Origin: JADHLJ01 sp038146985
GTDB taxonomy: Bacteria > Pseudomonadota > Alphaproteobacteria > Thalassobaculales > Thalassobaculaceae
Reading direction: 5' to 3'
Assembly: GCA_038146985.1 (NCBI GenBank)
Contig: JAYQSQ010000001.1
Coordinates: 1-64,000 of the forward strand
Length of the DNA: 64,000 bases
The position numbers and the translations under genes were made by a program. Shown here one piece after another: positions 9,625 to 19,757 of this stretch. Under the pieces are notes generated by a model, which saw only the letters and a list, made by a program, of their open reading frames with translations, had not been told where the DNA came from and made no database searches. The first letter of the stretch is position 1, and the number at the start of each line of letters is the position of its first letter.

Positions 9625-10488
9625 ATGTCCAGAATCGCCTATGTAAACGGCCGCTACGTCCCGCATGGAGAGGCCGCGGTCCATGTCGAGGATCGCGGCT
9701 ATCAGTTTTCCGACGGGGTGTACGAGGTTGTGCTGGTGCATCGCGGGCGTCTGGTCGACGAAGAACCGCATCTGGACCGCCTGGACCGCTCGCTATCGGA
9801 GTTGCGGATTGAGCAGCCGATGCCAAGGGCACCGCTGCGTCAGGTGATGCGGGAGATGATCCGCCGCAACCGGATCAGCGACGGCATTGTCTATATCCAG
9901 GCCACAAGAGGCGTCGCCCGGCGCGATCATCCCTTTCCGAAGAACACGCGTCCGGCCCTGGTGATGACCGCGCGGCGGCTTGCCATGCCCGACCGGGCCA
10001 AGGCCGAGGAGGGGGCGGCTGTTGTGACCATCCCGGATATCCGCTGGACCAGGCGGGATATCAAGTCGGTGTCTCTGCTGCCCAATGTGCTGGGCAAGCA
10101 AACGGCGCGCGAGGCCGGCGCCTACGAGGCCTGGCAGGTCGATGCCGACGGGTATGTGACCGAGGGGACCTCGACCAATGCCTGGATCGTGACGCCGGAC
10201 GGCGAACTCGTCACCCGGCATCTGGGCGAGCAGATCCTGAGCGGCGTGACCCGCCTGAGCCTGATCCGGCTTGCCAGGGAGGCCGGGGTCACCTTGGTGG
10301 AACGCGCCTTCACGGTGGCGGAAGCCAAGGCCGCGAGGGAGGCTTTCGTGACCTCCGCGACCTCCTTCGTCACGCCGGTGACCCGCATCGACGACACGGT
10401 GATCGGCAATGGCCGCGCCGGCTCGGTGACCATGCAGATCTTCGATGCCTATATCGGCTACACCGCCGGTGACGGAGCCTCGCGGTGA
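9625..10488 (+). CDS. dat: D-amino-acid aminotransferase (class IV PLP enzyme)
   Basis: PLP-dependent transaminase of fold type IV; the family exchanges amino groups between D-amino acids and 2-oxo acids and supplies D-Ala/D-Glu for peptidoglycan. The product is 287 residues from ATG 9625, the usual length for DAAT. The catalytic Lys is about residue 147 in RRDIKSVSLL, and EGTSTNAWIV and SGVTR form the phosphate-binding part. A branched-chain aminotransferase or 4-amino-4-deoxychorismate lyase is the alternative; the short N-terminus and DIKS context favour DAAT. The stop overlaps the next gene's GTG start. Confidence 0.87.
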   Translation: MSRIAYVNGRYVPHGEAAVHVEDRGYQFSDGVYEVVLVHRGRLVDEEPHLDRLDRSLSELRIEQPMPRAPLRQVMREMIRRNRISDGIVYIQATRGVARRDHPFPKNTRPALVMTARRLAMPDRAKAEEGAAVVTIPDIRWTRRDIKSVSLLPNVLGKQTAREAGAYEAWQVDADGYVTEGTSTNAWIVTPDGELVTRHLGEQILSGVTRLSLIRLAREAGVTLVERAFTVAEAKAAREAFVTSATSFVTPVTRIDDTVIGNGRAGSVTMQIFDAYIGYTAGDGASR

Positions 10489-11159
10489 GTCCAACCACGG
10501 GCCTGGTTCTGCCTCGCGCGGTGATCTTCGATTGGGACAGCACGCTCGCCGATAACTGGGGGGCCATCGGCCAGTCGATCAACGCCACCCTGCGCGAATA
10601 CGGCCAGCCGGTCTGGAGCGAGCAGGAAGTCCGGGCGCGCACGACGCAATCGGCGCGTGACCGGTTCCCGGTGCTGTTCGGGGAGCGTTGGGAGGAGGCG
10701 CTTGCGTTCTTTTATGCCCGCTTCGAGGAATTTCATGTCAGCGAGGTGAAGCCCCTGCCGGGCTCCGATGTTTTGCTCGGGACGCTGACAGACAATGGGG
10801 TTCCGGTATGCGTGGTTTCGAACAAGACGGGCCGGTACCTGAGGGCCGAAGCGGCGTCGCTCGGCTGGAACGGGTATTTCCACAGCATCATCGGCGCCGC
10901 CGATGCCGAGCGTGATAAGCCCGCGCCGGACCCGGTGCATCTGGCTCTCAGCGGCTCGGATGTGGAGGCCGGACCGGGGGTCTGGTTCGTCGGGGACTCG
11001 GTGTCGGACCTGGAATGCGCGCACCGTGCCGGCTGCGTGCCGATCCTGATCCATGGCGGTTCGATCACCGCCGAGGAACGCGCCGCCTGGCCGCCTCAGG
11101 CCGAATTCGCGTCCCGTGATGCGCTGCGTGATGCTTTCCTGCATTGCACCATGGCTTGA
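10485..11159 (+). CDS. HAD-family phosphatase (phosphoglycolate-phosphatase-like)
   Basis: The 224-residue product is a subfamily I HAD hydrolase. Motif I is FDWDSTLAD with the nucleophile and acid/base Asp, motif II is VSNK, motif III the Lys of KPAPDP, and motif IV GDSVSDLE. The cap region between motifs I and II is alpha-helical, as in Gph-like enzymes. The substrate cannot be read from sequence. The GTG start (10485) overlaps the stop of dat by four bases, so the two are probably co-translated. No ATG fits the conserved N-terminus. Confidence 0.85.
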   Translation: MSPTTGLVLPRAVIFDWDSTLADNWGAIGQSINATLREYGQPVWSEQEVRARTTQSARDRFPVLFGERWEEALAFFYARFEEFHVSEVKPLPGSDVLLGTLTDNGVPVCVVSNKTGRYLRAEAASLGWNGYFHSIIGAADAERDKPAPDPVHLALSGSDVEAGPGVWFVGDSVSDLECAHRAGCVPILIHGGSITAEERAAWPPQAEFASRDALRDAFLHCTMA

Positions 11160-11258
11160 GCTAACTATATTCACTGGGTGAAGGTCGCCCTTCGCGGGCG
11201 ATCCCGTGTGCTCTCAACAAGGCGCCCCCAAGACGCCGTCAAAAAAAAGGCTCGGCCA

Positions 11259-11504
11259 ATGGCGAGTGAAAAAAGCCAGAATGTGCAGGAAATCTTCCTG
11301 AACACCATTCGCAAGAACAAGACGCCGGTCACGATTTTTCTGGTCAACGGCGTCAAGCTCCAGGGCATCGTCACCTGGTTCGATAATTTCTCGCTTCTGC
11401 TGAAGCGGGACGCCCACGTGCAGCTTGTCTACAAACACGCGATCTCAACCATCATGCCGGGTCAGACGATCCAGCTTGGTGATGGAGGCGGCGACGACGC
11501 ATAA
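11259..11504 (+). CDS. hfq: RNA chaperone Hfq
   Basis: Hexameric Sm-like RNA chaperone that pairs small RNAs with mRNAs. The 81-residue protein starts at ATG 11259 with MASEKSQNVQEIFLNTIRK. It contains Sm1 (VTIFLVNGVKLQGIVTWFD) and Sm2 with YKHAIST, the signature lysine-histidine pair. The short Gly/Asp-rich tail is usual for alphaproteobacteria. The last 23 bp overlap the start of hflX in another frame, so the two genes form one unit, as in many proteobacteria. Confidence 0.96.
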   Translation: MASEKSQNVQEIFLNTIRKNKTPVTIFLVNGVKLQGIVTWFDNFSLLLKRDAHVQLVYKHAISTIMPGQTIQLGDGGGDDA

Positions 11505-12855
11505 CCCGACGAGGCGCGGCAAAGCCGGCGCCGAACTGGATGACGAGATCCGACGCGACGGCGTCACCAGGGCCATTGTTCTGCATCCCGATGTATCCAG
11601 GAGAGCGACCGGCGAGCCTGAGGGCCGGGAAGCGGAAGATCGTTTGAGCGAGGCCCTTGGGCTCGCCCGGGCGATCGATCTTGAAATCGAACATTCCGAG
11701 GTGGTGCGGGTCAACAAGCTGCGCCCCGCAACCCTGTTCGGCAGCGGCATCGTCGAGCGCTTCGAGCAGTTCATCAGCGCGTCTGAAATAGAGGTGGCGA
11801 TCATCGATCGACCTCTGTCACCGATCCAGCAGCGCAATCTGGAGCGTGCCTGGCACTGCAAGGTGATCGACCGCACCGCGCTGATCCTGGAGATTTTCGG
11901 GGCGCGGGCGCGCACCCATGAGGGCCGCCTCCAGGTCGAACTGGCGGCGCTGACCTTCCAGCGCAGCCGGCTGGTCCGGTCATGGACCCATCTGGAACGC
12001 CAGAGAGGCGGCGCCGGCTTTCTGGGCGGGCCCGGCGAAAGCCAGATCGAGCTCGACCGCCGCCAGATCGACGACAAGATCATTCAGCTCAAGCACGACC
12101 TGGACCGGGTGGTCCGCACCCGCTCGCTGCATCGCGCAGCCCGCAAGCGCACGCCGCACCCGATCGTCGCCTTCGTCGGTTACACAAATGCCGGCAAATC
12201 GACCCTGTTCAACCGTTTGACGGGATCCGATGTCTTCGCCCAGGACATGCTGTTCGCGACCCTGGATCCGACCATGCGGCGCCTGACCCTGCCGTCCGGG
12301 CGCGAGATTATTCTGTCCGATACCGTCGGTTTCATCTCCGACCTGCCGACCCATCTTGTCGCGGCTTTTCGCGCGACCCTGGAGGAGGTGCTGGAAGCCG
12401 ACATCATCGTCCATGTCCGCGACATCAGCCATCCCGATACAGAGTTTCAGAAACAGGATGTCGAGGCGGTATTGGACGATCTCGGGGTGCTGGAGCGGAT
12501 GCAAAACGGCCACTCGCTCGAGGCGCTCAACAAGGTCGATCTGCTGGAACCGGAAGAGAGGGACGCACTGATGCGGCGGATCGAGCCGCACCAGGTTGTC
12601 CTCTCGGCGGTGACCGGAGAGGGGTGCCCGGGGTTTGTCGAACGGGTCGAGGCGATGCTCGGCGCCGCCGACCTGACCCTGCACTACGACATCGACCCGG
12701 CGGACGGTGCGGCCATCGCCTGGCTGCACCAGCACGGCAAGGTTCTTGAGCAGATCTTCGAGGACGACCATCTGGCGGTGTCCGTCGTACTCGCCCCCGA
12801 TGATGTTAATCGATTTAACGACCGCTTTAGCACGAAGAGCCGGGCGGCAGGCTAA
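11482..12855 (+). CDS. hflX: ribosome-associated GTPase HflX
   Basis: GTPase of the OBG-HflX superfamily that binds the 50S subunit and rescues stalled or heat-damaged ribosomes. The 457-residue product has an N-terminal HflX domain with the GPGESQIELDRR signature, then a G domain with G1 GYTNAGKST, G3 DTVGF and G4 NKVD. ATG 11482 lies inside hfq; a GTG one codon upstream is the alternative. The C-terminus ends just before the CIRCE element of groES. Confidence 0.95.
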   Translation: MEAATTHNPTRRGKAGAELDDEIRRDGVTRAIVLHPDVSRRATGEPEGREAEDRLSEALGLARAIDLEIEHSEVVRVNKLRPATLFGSGIVERFEQFISASEIEVAIIDRPLSPIQQRNLERAWHCKVIDRTALILEIFGARARTHEGRLQVELAALTFQRSRLVRSWTHLERQRGGAGFLGGPGESQIELDRRQIDDKIIQLKHDLDRVVRTRSLHRAARKRTPHPIVAFVGYTNAGKSTLFNRLTGSDVFAQDMLFATLDPTMRRLTLPSGREIILSDTVGFISDLPTHLVAAFRATLEEVLEADIIVHVRDISHPDTEFQKQDVEAVLDDLGVLERMQNGHSLEALNKVDLLEPEERDALMRRIEPHQVVLSAVTGEGCPGFVERVEAMLGAADLTLHYDIDPADGAAIAWLHQHGKVLEQIFEDDHLAVSVVLAPDDVNRFNDRFSTKSRAAG

Positions 12856-12873
12856 GGTCGATGCCGATTTTTT

Positions 12874-12900
12874 CTGGCACTCGAATGTTGAGAGTGCTAA
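12874..12900 (+). promoter_or_regulatory. CIRCE element (HrcA operator) upstream of groESL
   Basis: The inverted repeat CTGGCACTC-N9-GAGTGCTAA matches the CIRCE consensus TTAGCACTC-N9-GAGTGCTAA except at the first and third bases of the left arm. It lies 45 bp upstream of the groES start. CIRCE binds the heat-shock repressor HrcA, so groESL is expected to be repressed at normal temperature. Confidence 0.93.
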
Positions 12901-12945
12901 CACACGGCCTCGCAAATTCAATCGCCATTAGACCGGGAGCGATCC

Positions 12946-13233
12946 ATGGCCTTTCGTCCGCTGCACGACCGCGTTGTCGTCCAAGCCCTTGATGCCGATA
13001 CCAAGACCGCTGGAGGGATCATCATCCCCGATACCGCCAAGGAAAAGCCGTCGCAGGGAAAGGTGGTTTCCGTCGGCGCCGGCGCGCGCGACAGCGACGG
13101 CAAGCTGGTTCCCATGAGTCTCAAGAAGGGCGACAAGGTGCTGTACGGAAAATGGTCGGGCACCGAGGTCAAGATCGACGGCAAGGACATGCTGATCATG
13201 CGCGAGTCCGACGTCATGGGCGTGCTCGACTAA
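12946..13233 (+). CDS. groES: co-chaperonin GroES
   Basis: Seven-subunit lid of the GroEL folding chamber. The 95-residue product starts MAFRPLHDRVVVQ, contains the mobile loop region around TAGGIIIPDTAKEKP and ends ESDVMGVLD, all canonical. ATG 12946 follows a GGGAGCG ribosome site. It is the first gene after CIRCE and sits 39 bp before groEL. Confidence 0.97.
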   Translation: MAFRPLHDRVVVQALDADTKTAGGIIIPDTAKEKPSQGKVVSVGAGARDSDGKLVPMSLKKGDKVLYGKWSGTEVKIDGKDMLIMRESDVMGVLD

Positions 13234-13272
13234 ATCAATCCCGGAAGCAAAAAGTAAAGAAGGAGAATTGGC

Positions 13273-14961
<1,689 letters not shown>

Positions 14962-15006
14962 GCACATTCCAGCTTTGCCATCCGGGCCCGAGGTCCGGTA
15001 TCAAGA

Positions 15007-15042
15007 CGGGGTCGCGGCGATATCCGCGGCCCCGTTTCGTTT
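15007..15042 (+). terminator. Rho-independent terminator after groEL
   Basis: Stem CGGGGTCGCGG (15007-15017), loop CGATAT, and stem CCGCGGCCCCG pair over 11 bp with one T-G wobble, followed by TTTCGTTT. It lies 45 bp after the groEL stop and just before the next ATG, so it separates groESL from the phosphatase gene. Confidence 0.85.
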
Positions 15043-15054
15043 GCCGAGGTTCCG

Positions 15055-15891
15055 ATGTTTCGAATGCCCTCCCTGGAAGACGTCGCCGAGATCATGCGGG
15101 AAACCGCCGATGCGGTGATCATGCCGCGCTACAAGGCTCTGGCGGACGGCGAGGTTAGCGAGAAGACCGGCCCAAAGGACCTCGTGACGATCGCGGACAT
15201 CGAGTCCGAACACCGGATGACCCCGTTGCTCAAGGCGCTGCTGCCGGGCTCGGTCGTGATCGGTGAGGAGGCGGCTTCCGAGAACCCGGCGATCTTTGAC
15301 CTTCTCAAGGGCGATGCGCCGGTCTGGATCATCGATCCGGTGGACGGGACCAGCAATTTCGCCAAGGGCGACCGCTACTTCTGCGTCATGGTCGGCCTGG
15401 TCCGTGGCGGAGAGACGTTGATGGGCGTGATCCTCGATCCCTTGGGCGCCCGATGGGTCGGCGCCGAGAAAGGTGCCGGCGCCTGGTCTCATGACTTTGC
15501 CGGTGGAGAGGCAATTAGGTTGTCGACCCTGCCGGGCTCCGCGCCGATAGAGATGCGTGGCGCCATCAATTTCCGGTTCCTGGAAAGTCCGCTCAAGGAA
15601 GATATGCGGGCGCGGGCCAATGACGGGGTCGCGCACCACTATCGCCTCGGCTGCGCGGGGCACGAATATCTGCGCATGGCCAACGGCGAGGCGCATTTCG
15701 CCATGTATATCAAGAAGATGCCATGGGATCATGTGCCCGGATGCCTGATCCACGCGGAGGCCGGCGGGCACCAGGCCTGTTTTGACGGCACGCCCTACCG
15801 GCCACATGAACTGGACCGGGGGATTCTGGCGGCTCCCGATCCCGAAAGCTGGCGCGCTCTTCACACGGTGCTTTTCGGCGGGACGGTCTAA
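15055..15891 (+). CDS. inositol-monophosphatase-family phosphatase
   Basis: Mg-dependent, Li-sensitive-fold sugar or inositol phosphatase. The 278-residue product carries the metal ligands IGEEAAS (about residue 67), IDPVDGTSNFAKG (about 95) and MPWDHVPG (about 220), which together define the IMPase family. The substrate may be inositol phosphate, histidinol phosphate or a similar molecule; sequence alone does not decide. It stands alone between the groEL terminator and the convergent uxs gene. Confidence 0.86.
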   Translation: MFRMPSLEDVAEIMRETADAVIMPRYKALADGEVSEKTGPKDLVTIADIESEHRMTPLLKALLPGSVVIGEEAASENPAIFDLLKGDAPVWIIDPVDGTSNFAKGDRYFCVMVGLVRGGETLMGVILDPLGARWVGAEKGAGAWSHDFAGGEAIRLSTLPGSAPIEMRGAINFRFLESPLKEDMRARANDGVAHHYRLGCAGHEYLRMANGEAHFAMYIKKMPWDHVPGCLIHAEAGGHQACFDGTPYRPHELDRGILAAPDPESWRALHTVLFGGTV

Positions 15892-15898
15892 TCACTAG

Positions 15899-16846
15899 CT
15901 AAGCGGCGAAGGGACGGAAATAAGCGACGGTGCGCTCCAGTCCGGTTTCCAACGCGATGGTGGGACGCCAGCCGAGCAAGGCCTCCGCCTTGGAGATATC
16001 CGGACGGCGCTGCATCGGATCATCGGTCGGGCGCGGATGGAACGTCACCGTCGATGCCGAGCCGGCAAGCTCGCTTATTCTTGTGGCCAGTTCGCGCACG
16101 GTGATCTCCGCCGGGTTCCCGATGTTGATCGGTCCGGTTTCGGAATCATCCGTCTCCATCAAGCGGATCAGCCCCTCGATCAGGTCATCCACATAACAGA
16201 ACGACCGGGTCTGCTCGCCGTCTCCATAGATGGTGATCGGCTCGCCCTTCAGGGCCGCGATGATGAAGTTCGACACCACGCGCCCGTCGTTCGGGTGCAT
16301 GCGCGGACCGTAGGTGTTGAAGATCCGCGCCACCTTGATCGGCAGATTGTGCTGGCGGCGGTAGTCGAAGAACAGGGTCTCTGCGCAGCGTTTGCCCTCG
16401 TCATAGCAGGCGCGGGGGCCGATGGGATTGACATGGCCCCAATATTCTTCGGTCTGGGGATGGACGCTCGGGTCGCCGTAGACCTCGCTGGTCGAGGCCT
16501 GGAGGATCTTGGCGCGCAACCGCTTGGCGAGGCCCAGCATGTTGATCGCCCCATGCACGCTGGTCTTGGTGGTTTGGACCGGGTCGTACTGGTAGTGCAC
16601 CGGCGAGGCGGGACAGGCAAGGTTGTAGATCTCGTCCACCTCGACATAGAGCGGCATCGTCACGTCATGGCGCATCAGCTCAAAGTTCGACCGGCCGAGC
16701 AGATGCGCGACATTGTCCTTGGACCCGGTGAAGAAGTTGTCCACACACAGCACGTCGTCGCCGCGCTCTACCAGCCGGTCGCACAGGTGCGAGCCTAGGA
16801 AACCCGCGCCCCCCGTCACCAAGATCCGTTTGCGTGTCCGCCGCAT
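15899..16846 (-). CDS. uxs: UDP-glucuronic acid decarboxylase (extended SDR)
   Basis: Likely converts UDP-glucuronate to UDP-xylose for surface polysaccharides, using bound NAD. The 315-residue product starts at ATG 16846 after an AGGAG-type site. It has the Rossmann motif TGGAGFLGSHL, the NLACPASPVHYQ segment typical of UXS, the catalytic Y-x3-K in ACYDEGKR, and RIFNTYGPRMHPNDGRVVSN. The close alternatives are dTDP-glucose dehydratases and UDP-glucose epimerases; the CPASPVHYQ segment favours UXS. It is convergent with the IMPase gene and only 7 bp away. Confidence 0.87.
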   Translation of the reverse strand: MRRTRKRILVTGGAGFLGSHLCDRLVERGDDVLCVDNFFTGSKDNVAHLLGRSNFELMRHDVTMPLYVEVDEIYNLACPASPVHYQYDPVQTTKTSVHGAINMLGLAKRLRAKILQASTSEVYGDPSVHPQTEEYWGHVNPIGPRACYDEGKRCAETLFFDYRRQHNLPIKVARIFNTYGPRMHPNDGRVVSNFIIAALKGEPITIYGDGEQTRSFCYVDDLIEGLIRLMETDDSETGPINIGNPAEITVRELATRISELAGSASTVTFHPRPTDDPMQRRPDISKAEALLGWRPTIALETGLERTVAYFRPFAA

Positions 16847-17000
16847 TTCACGGCTCTCCTTCCGCCGAAAGATCAACGCCAGTGTTGTAACCGCTTCGCG
16901 CCAGGAAGCCGAAGCGATTTTGGGGCTGTTAACGCGAAGGCTTGCCACGGTACCGCGAAGCGGAACCTCGCCGCCGCCGAGCACGGCATCTGCGGTTTAG

Positions 17001-17031
17001 AGACGAATCGCCGGTTCTCAACGATTCGTCT
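17001..17031. promoter_or_regulatory. perfect inverted repeat with two GANTC (CcrM) sites upstream of gcrA
   Basis: Arms AGACGAATCG (17001-17010) and CGATTCGTCT (17022-17031) are perfect inverted repeats around an 11-nt spacer. Each arm holds one GANTC site: GAATC 17005-17009 and GATTC 17023-17027. The repeat lies 112 bp upstream of the gcrA start, in the 296-bp gap between divergent uxs and gcrA. GcrA acts at CcrM-methylated GANTC promoters, so this may be a methylation-sensitive control site; a hairpin in a leader RNA is the alternative. Confidence 0.6.
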
Positions 17032-17142
17032 TGCGGACGCCCACCACAATCTGTAGGGTGCCCACATTGAAACACCATATATAGTGATCTCGCGGCCCTT
17101 TTGCCGCGTCTTGATCACCGGCCCGCAGCAAGGGAGGCTACC

Positions 17143-17526
17143 ATGAACGACGCCGCGCCGAGTGTCTGGAACGAGGAACGGTTGAGTGATCTGAAGCGGC
17201 TTTGGGCCGAGGGCTTGTCCATCACCCAGATCGGGTTGGAGATCGGCGTGTCGCGGAACGCGGTCGTCGGCAAGGTGCATCGCATGGGGCTGCCGAAACG
17301 GCAGTCGCCGATCGTGCGCTCAGACAAACCGATTGAACCGAAGCGGCGCAAGCTGTCGCCGCTGACCTTCGCGGATTGGGACCGGACGAAGTGCTGTTGG
17401 CCGATCGGGGACCCGAGATCGCCGGATTTCCATTTCTGTGGCGAGAAGATCCGGGAAGGCCGGCCCTACTGCGCCGAGCATTGCGCCAAGGCCTATACCA
17501 ATCAAAAGGACACCCAGGCGGCGTAG
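17143..17526 (+). CDS. gcrA: cell cycle regulator GcrA
   Basis: Alphaproteobacterial transcription factor that binds sigma70-RNA polymerase and activates promoters carrying methylated GANTC. The 127-residue product from ATG 17143 (AGGGAGG site) begins with the N-terminal helix-turn-helix WNEERLSDLKRLWAEGLS and GVSRNAVVGKVHRMGLPKR. It ends with a Cys-rich part, CCWPIGDP, FCG and YCAEHC, as in other GcrA proteins. All hallmark segments are present. It appears monocistronic. Confidence 0.95.
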   Translation: MNDAAPSVWNEERLSDLKRLWAEGLSITQIGLEIGVSRNAVVGKVHRMGLPKRQSPIVRSDKPIEPKRRKLSPLTFADWDRTKCCWPIGDPRSPDFHFCGEKIREGRPYCAEHCAKAYTNQKDTQAA

Positions 17527-17596
17527 CGCCGCCTGTCACGCCGGCGAGACCGCGGGGGTGGTCCGTCTGGCGTTTTCGTCCGATCCGGGGTAGGTC

Positions 17597-18862
17597 GTGT
17601 CCAAGCCACCCGGAGCGGACCGCATGGACATTCGCGAATTCTACGAGGCCTTTCCATACCCGCCCCGGGACACGGACGCGCCGGTGGCCGTGCCGTCTCC
17701 GCCTAGCGCGTTTGCAGCCATCAATCACCATGTCTTCGCCGGGCGGTGGTCCCGTGACCGGATGTTCCGTATTCTTTCGGCGGGCTGCGGGACAGGTATC
17801 ACGAGCACCGCGCTGGCCCGGCAATTGGCGGCCTATGGCGTGCCTTTTTCCATGCTCTGCATCGATATCTCCGAGGCGTCGCTCGAGGCCGCGCGGTCTC
17901 GGGCCTCCCTGGCGGGCCTGTCGGAACCCATGGATTTTCGGTGCATGCCGATCGAAGCGCTGGAGGGATGGGAGCCGGAAAGCTTCGACTATGTCGATCT
18001 GAGCGGCGTCATCAACCATGTCGAGGATCCGGCCCGCGCGCTCGCGGCCCTGTTTCGGGTCACGGCGGAACCCGGCGGGATCGGCGTCATGGCCTATGGA
18101 CGGCTTGGCCGCACCGGAATCTATCCGATCCAGGACGCGCTGCGCATGCTGGGGCTGACCGACGCGCACAGCATTCCCGAGGCGCGGGCGCTGCTGCGAA
18201 ACCTTCCAGAGTCGAACTGGCTGCGGCGTAATCCCATTCTCGGCGATGTGGACACCATCAGCGACGTTGAATTCGCCGACAGGTTTCTGAACCCGAGGGA
18301 CCGGGCTTTCTCGGTCCGCGACCTGTGCGGTCTTTTCGAGGAAGCCGGCTTCTCGCTCCAGGCTTTCCTGCCGCCGATCGTCTACGACGCGCGGTCGGTC
18401 CTGCGCGATGCAGAGACGCGCCGCCGCGCGGAGATGCTCGGCAAGGCCGAGCAGTGGCACTTGGCCGAACAGCTTCAGGGCGCGCTGCACAAGCACAGCT
18501 TCTATGCCGTGAAGCATCGGGGTCCCAGATTGACGGCAATCGACTTTTCGGACCCGGACTATCGCGCCGTGATCCGGGACTCGAACCGCGAGGTTCTCGT
18601 TCCGGCCTTCTCGGACAAGGCGGGCGAGAGGGTCTCCATCGGCTTCGACTACGATGGGAATGAGAGAACCATGACGCTGATCTTCTCGGAGCTTGAAACG
18701 GAGGTTCTCGGCGCCTTGTGCGCGGGGGATGATTTCGGCTCGATCCGGCGCGCATTCTCGGGCAGGGGCGAAACGGCTGTTATCGCCGCGATAGAGCGGG
18801 TCTGCCGCGCCCTGAACAGTGTCGGCGCGCTTTATCTTGAGGTTGCCGCGCGCGGATCTTGA
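17597..18862 (+). CDS. class I SAM-dependent methyltransferase with C-terminal extension
   Basis: The 421-residue product has an N-terminal FYEAFPYPPRD segment, a SAM-binding motif ILSAGCGTGITSTALAR near residue 60, and an acidic ID/IS motif 30 residues later, so the first half is a Rossmann methyltransferase. The C-terminal half is not recognisable in detail; its last 80 residues look like a small helical or winged-helix domain. The substrate is unknown. GTG 17597 gives the full frame; ATG 17624, just before DIREFYEAF, is an equally likely start. Confidence 0.75.
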   Translation: MSKPPGADRMDIREFYEAFPYPPRDTDAPVAVPSPPSAFAAINHHVFAGRWSRDRMFRILSAGCGTGITSTALARQLAAYGVPFSMLCIDISEASLEAARSRASLAGLSEPMDFRCMPIEALEGWEPESFDYVDLSGVINHVEDPARALAALFRVTAEPGGIGVMAYGRLGRTGIYPIQDALRMLGLTDAHSIPEARALLRNLPESNWLRRNPILGDVDTISDVEFADRFLNPRDRAFSVRDLCGLFEEAGFSLQAFLPPIVYDARSVLRDAETRRRAEMLGKAEQWHLAEQLQGALHKHSFYAVKHRGPRLTAIDFSDPDYRAVIRDSNREVLVPAFSDKAGERVSIGFDYDGNERTMTLIFSELETEVLGALCAGDDFGSIRRAFSGRGETAVIAAIERVCRALNSVGALYLEVAARGS

Positions 18863-18948
18863 TGGAAAGGCGCCGCGCGACCGGCTATCAAAGAGCGTCT
18901 GAACAGGTCCGCGTATCTTCCGCGCCAAGCGTTTCATGGAGAGCCGTC

Positions 18949-19725
18949 ATGCGATTGCGGGATCGAACCGTCGTGGTTACCGGCGGCGCCTCGGGCATCG
19001 GCAAGGCGATCTGCGTGAAAGCGGCGGCCGAAGGCGCCAAGGTGGTGGTCGCCGACATCCGGGAAGATCCCCGCGAGGGCGGCGAGACCACCGTCGAAAC
19101 GATCGGCCGGACGGGCGGAGAGGCGATCTTCATCGGCACGGACGTGACCAAATGGCCGGATGTCGACCGCCTGATCAGCGAGACGGTGACGCGGTACGGC
19201 ATGCTGGACGTGATGGTCAACAACGCCGCCGCCCATGGCGGCAAGCCGCTGCTGGAAACCACGGAAGAGGAGTGGGATCAGATCATGGCGGTCGGCGCCA
19301 AGGGGATGTTCTTCGGCTGCAAGCGGGCAATCCGGCAAATGCTGAGCCAGGAGCCGCGCGAGGGCGCCGAGCCGCGGGGAAGGATCGTCAATATCTCGTC
19401 CCAGCACGGTATGATCCGGGCGCCCAACGATTTCGCCTACGGTGTGTCGAAGGCCTGCGCCGTCTATATGACCCGCCAGATCGCCGGCGACTATGCCGCG
19501 CATGGGATCGTCTGCAACGCGGTGGCGCCCGGCAAGATCCTGACCGGCAAGACCGGTCCCGCGATCGCCCCGGACGCCATCGCCTACAGCCACGCGAGAA
19601 CCCCGTGGCCCCGATTGGGGCGCTCCGAGGACGTGGCCTCGGCGGTGATCTTTCTCGCCAGCGACGAGGCCTCGTACATCACCGGCGAGAACCTGATGGT
19701 CGACGGTGGCTGGATGGCGAACTAG
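18949..19725 (+). CDS. short-chain dehydrogenase/reductase
   Basis: Classical SDR of 258 residues. It has the cofactor motif TGGASGIGKA, NNAA, the catalytic Ser in NISSQHG, and Y-x3-K in YGVSKA. The start ATG 18949 follows GGAGAG. The end, TGENLMVDGGWMAN, is typical of SDR family oxidoreductases. VADIRED after the second strand suggests an acidic residue there and so NAD preference. The substrate is unknown. It lies upstream of pepN in the same direction. Confidence 0.85.
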   Translation: MRLRDRTVVVTGGASGIGKAICVKAAAEGAKVVVADIREDPREGGETTVETIGRTGGEAIFIGTDVTKWPDVDRLISETVTRYGMLDVMVNNAAAHGGKPLLETTEEEWDQIMAVGAKGMFFGCKRAIRQMLSQEPREGAEPRGRIVNISSQHGMIRAPNDFAYGVSKACAVYMTRQIAGDYAAHGIVCNAVAPGKILTGKTGPAIAPDAIAYSHARTPWPRLGRSEDVASAVIFLASDEASYITGENLMVDGGWMAN

Positions 19726-19757
19726 ACGGATAAACCAAGGGACGAGTGAGAGCGGTA

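Noticed and set aside
7221..9626. An 801-codon open frame antisense to ntrX and trkA, and similar long antisense frames elsewhere
   Set aside because: Such frames are a by-product of high GC and codon bias; the sense strand encodes complete, motif-rich proteins, and the antisense peptides are low-complexity His/Arg/Asp-rich.
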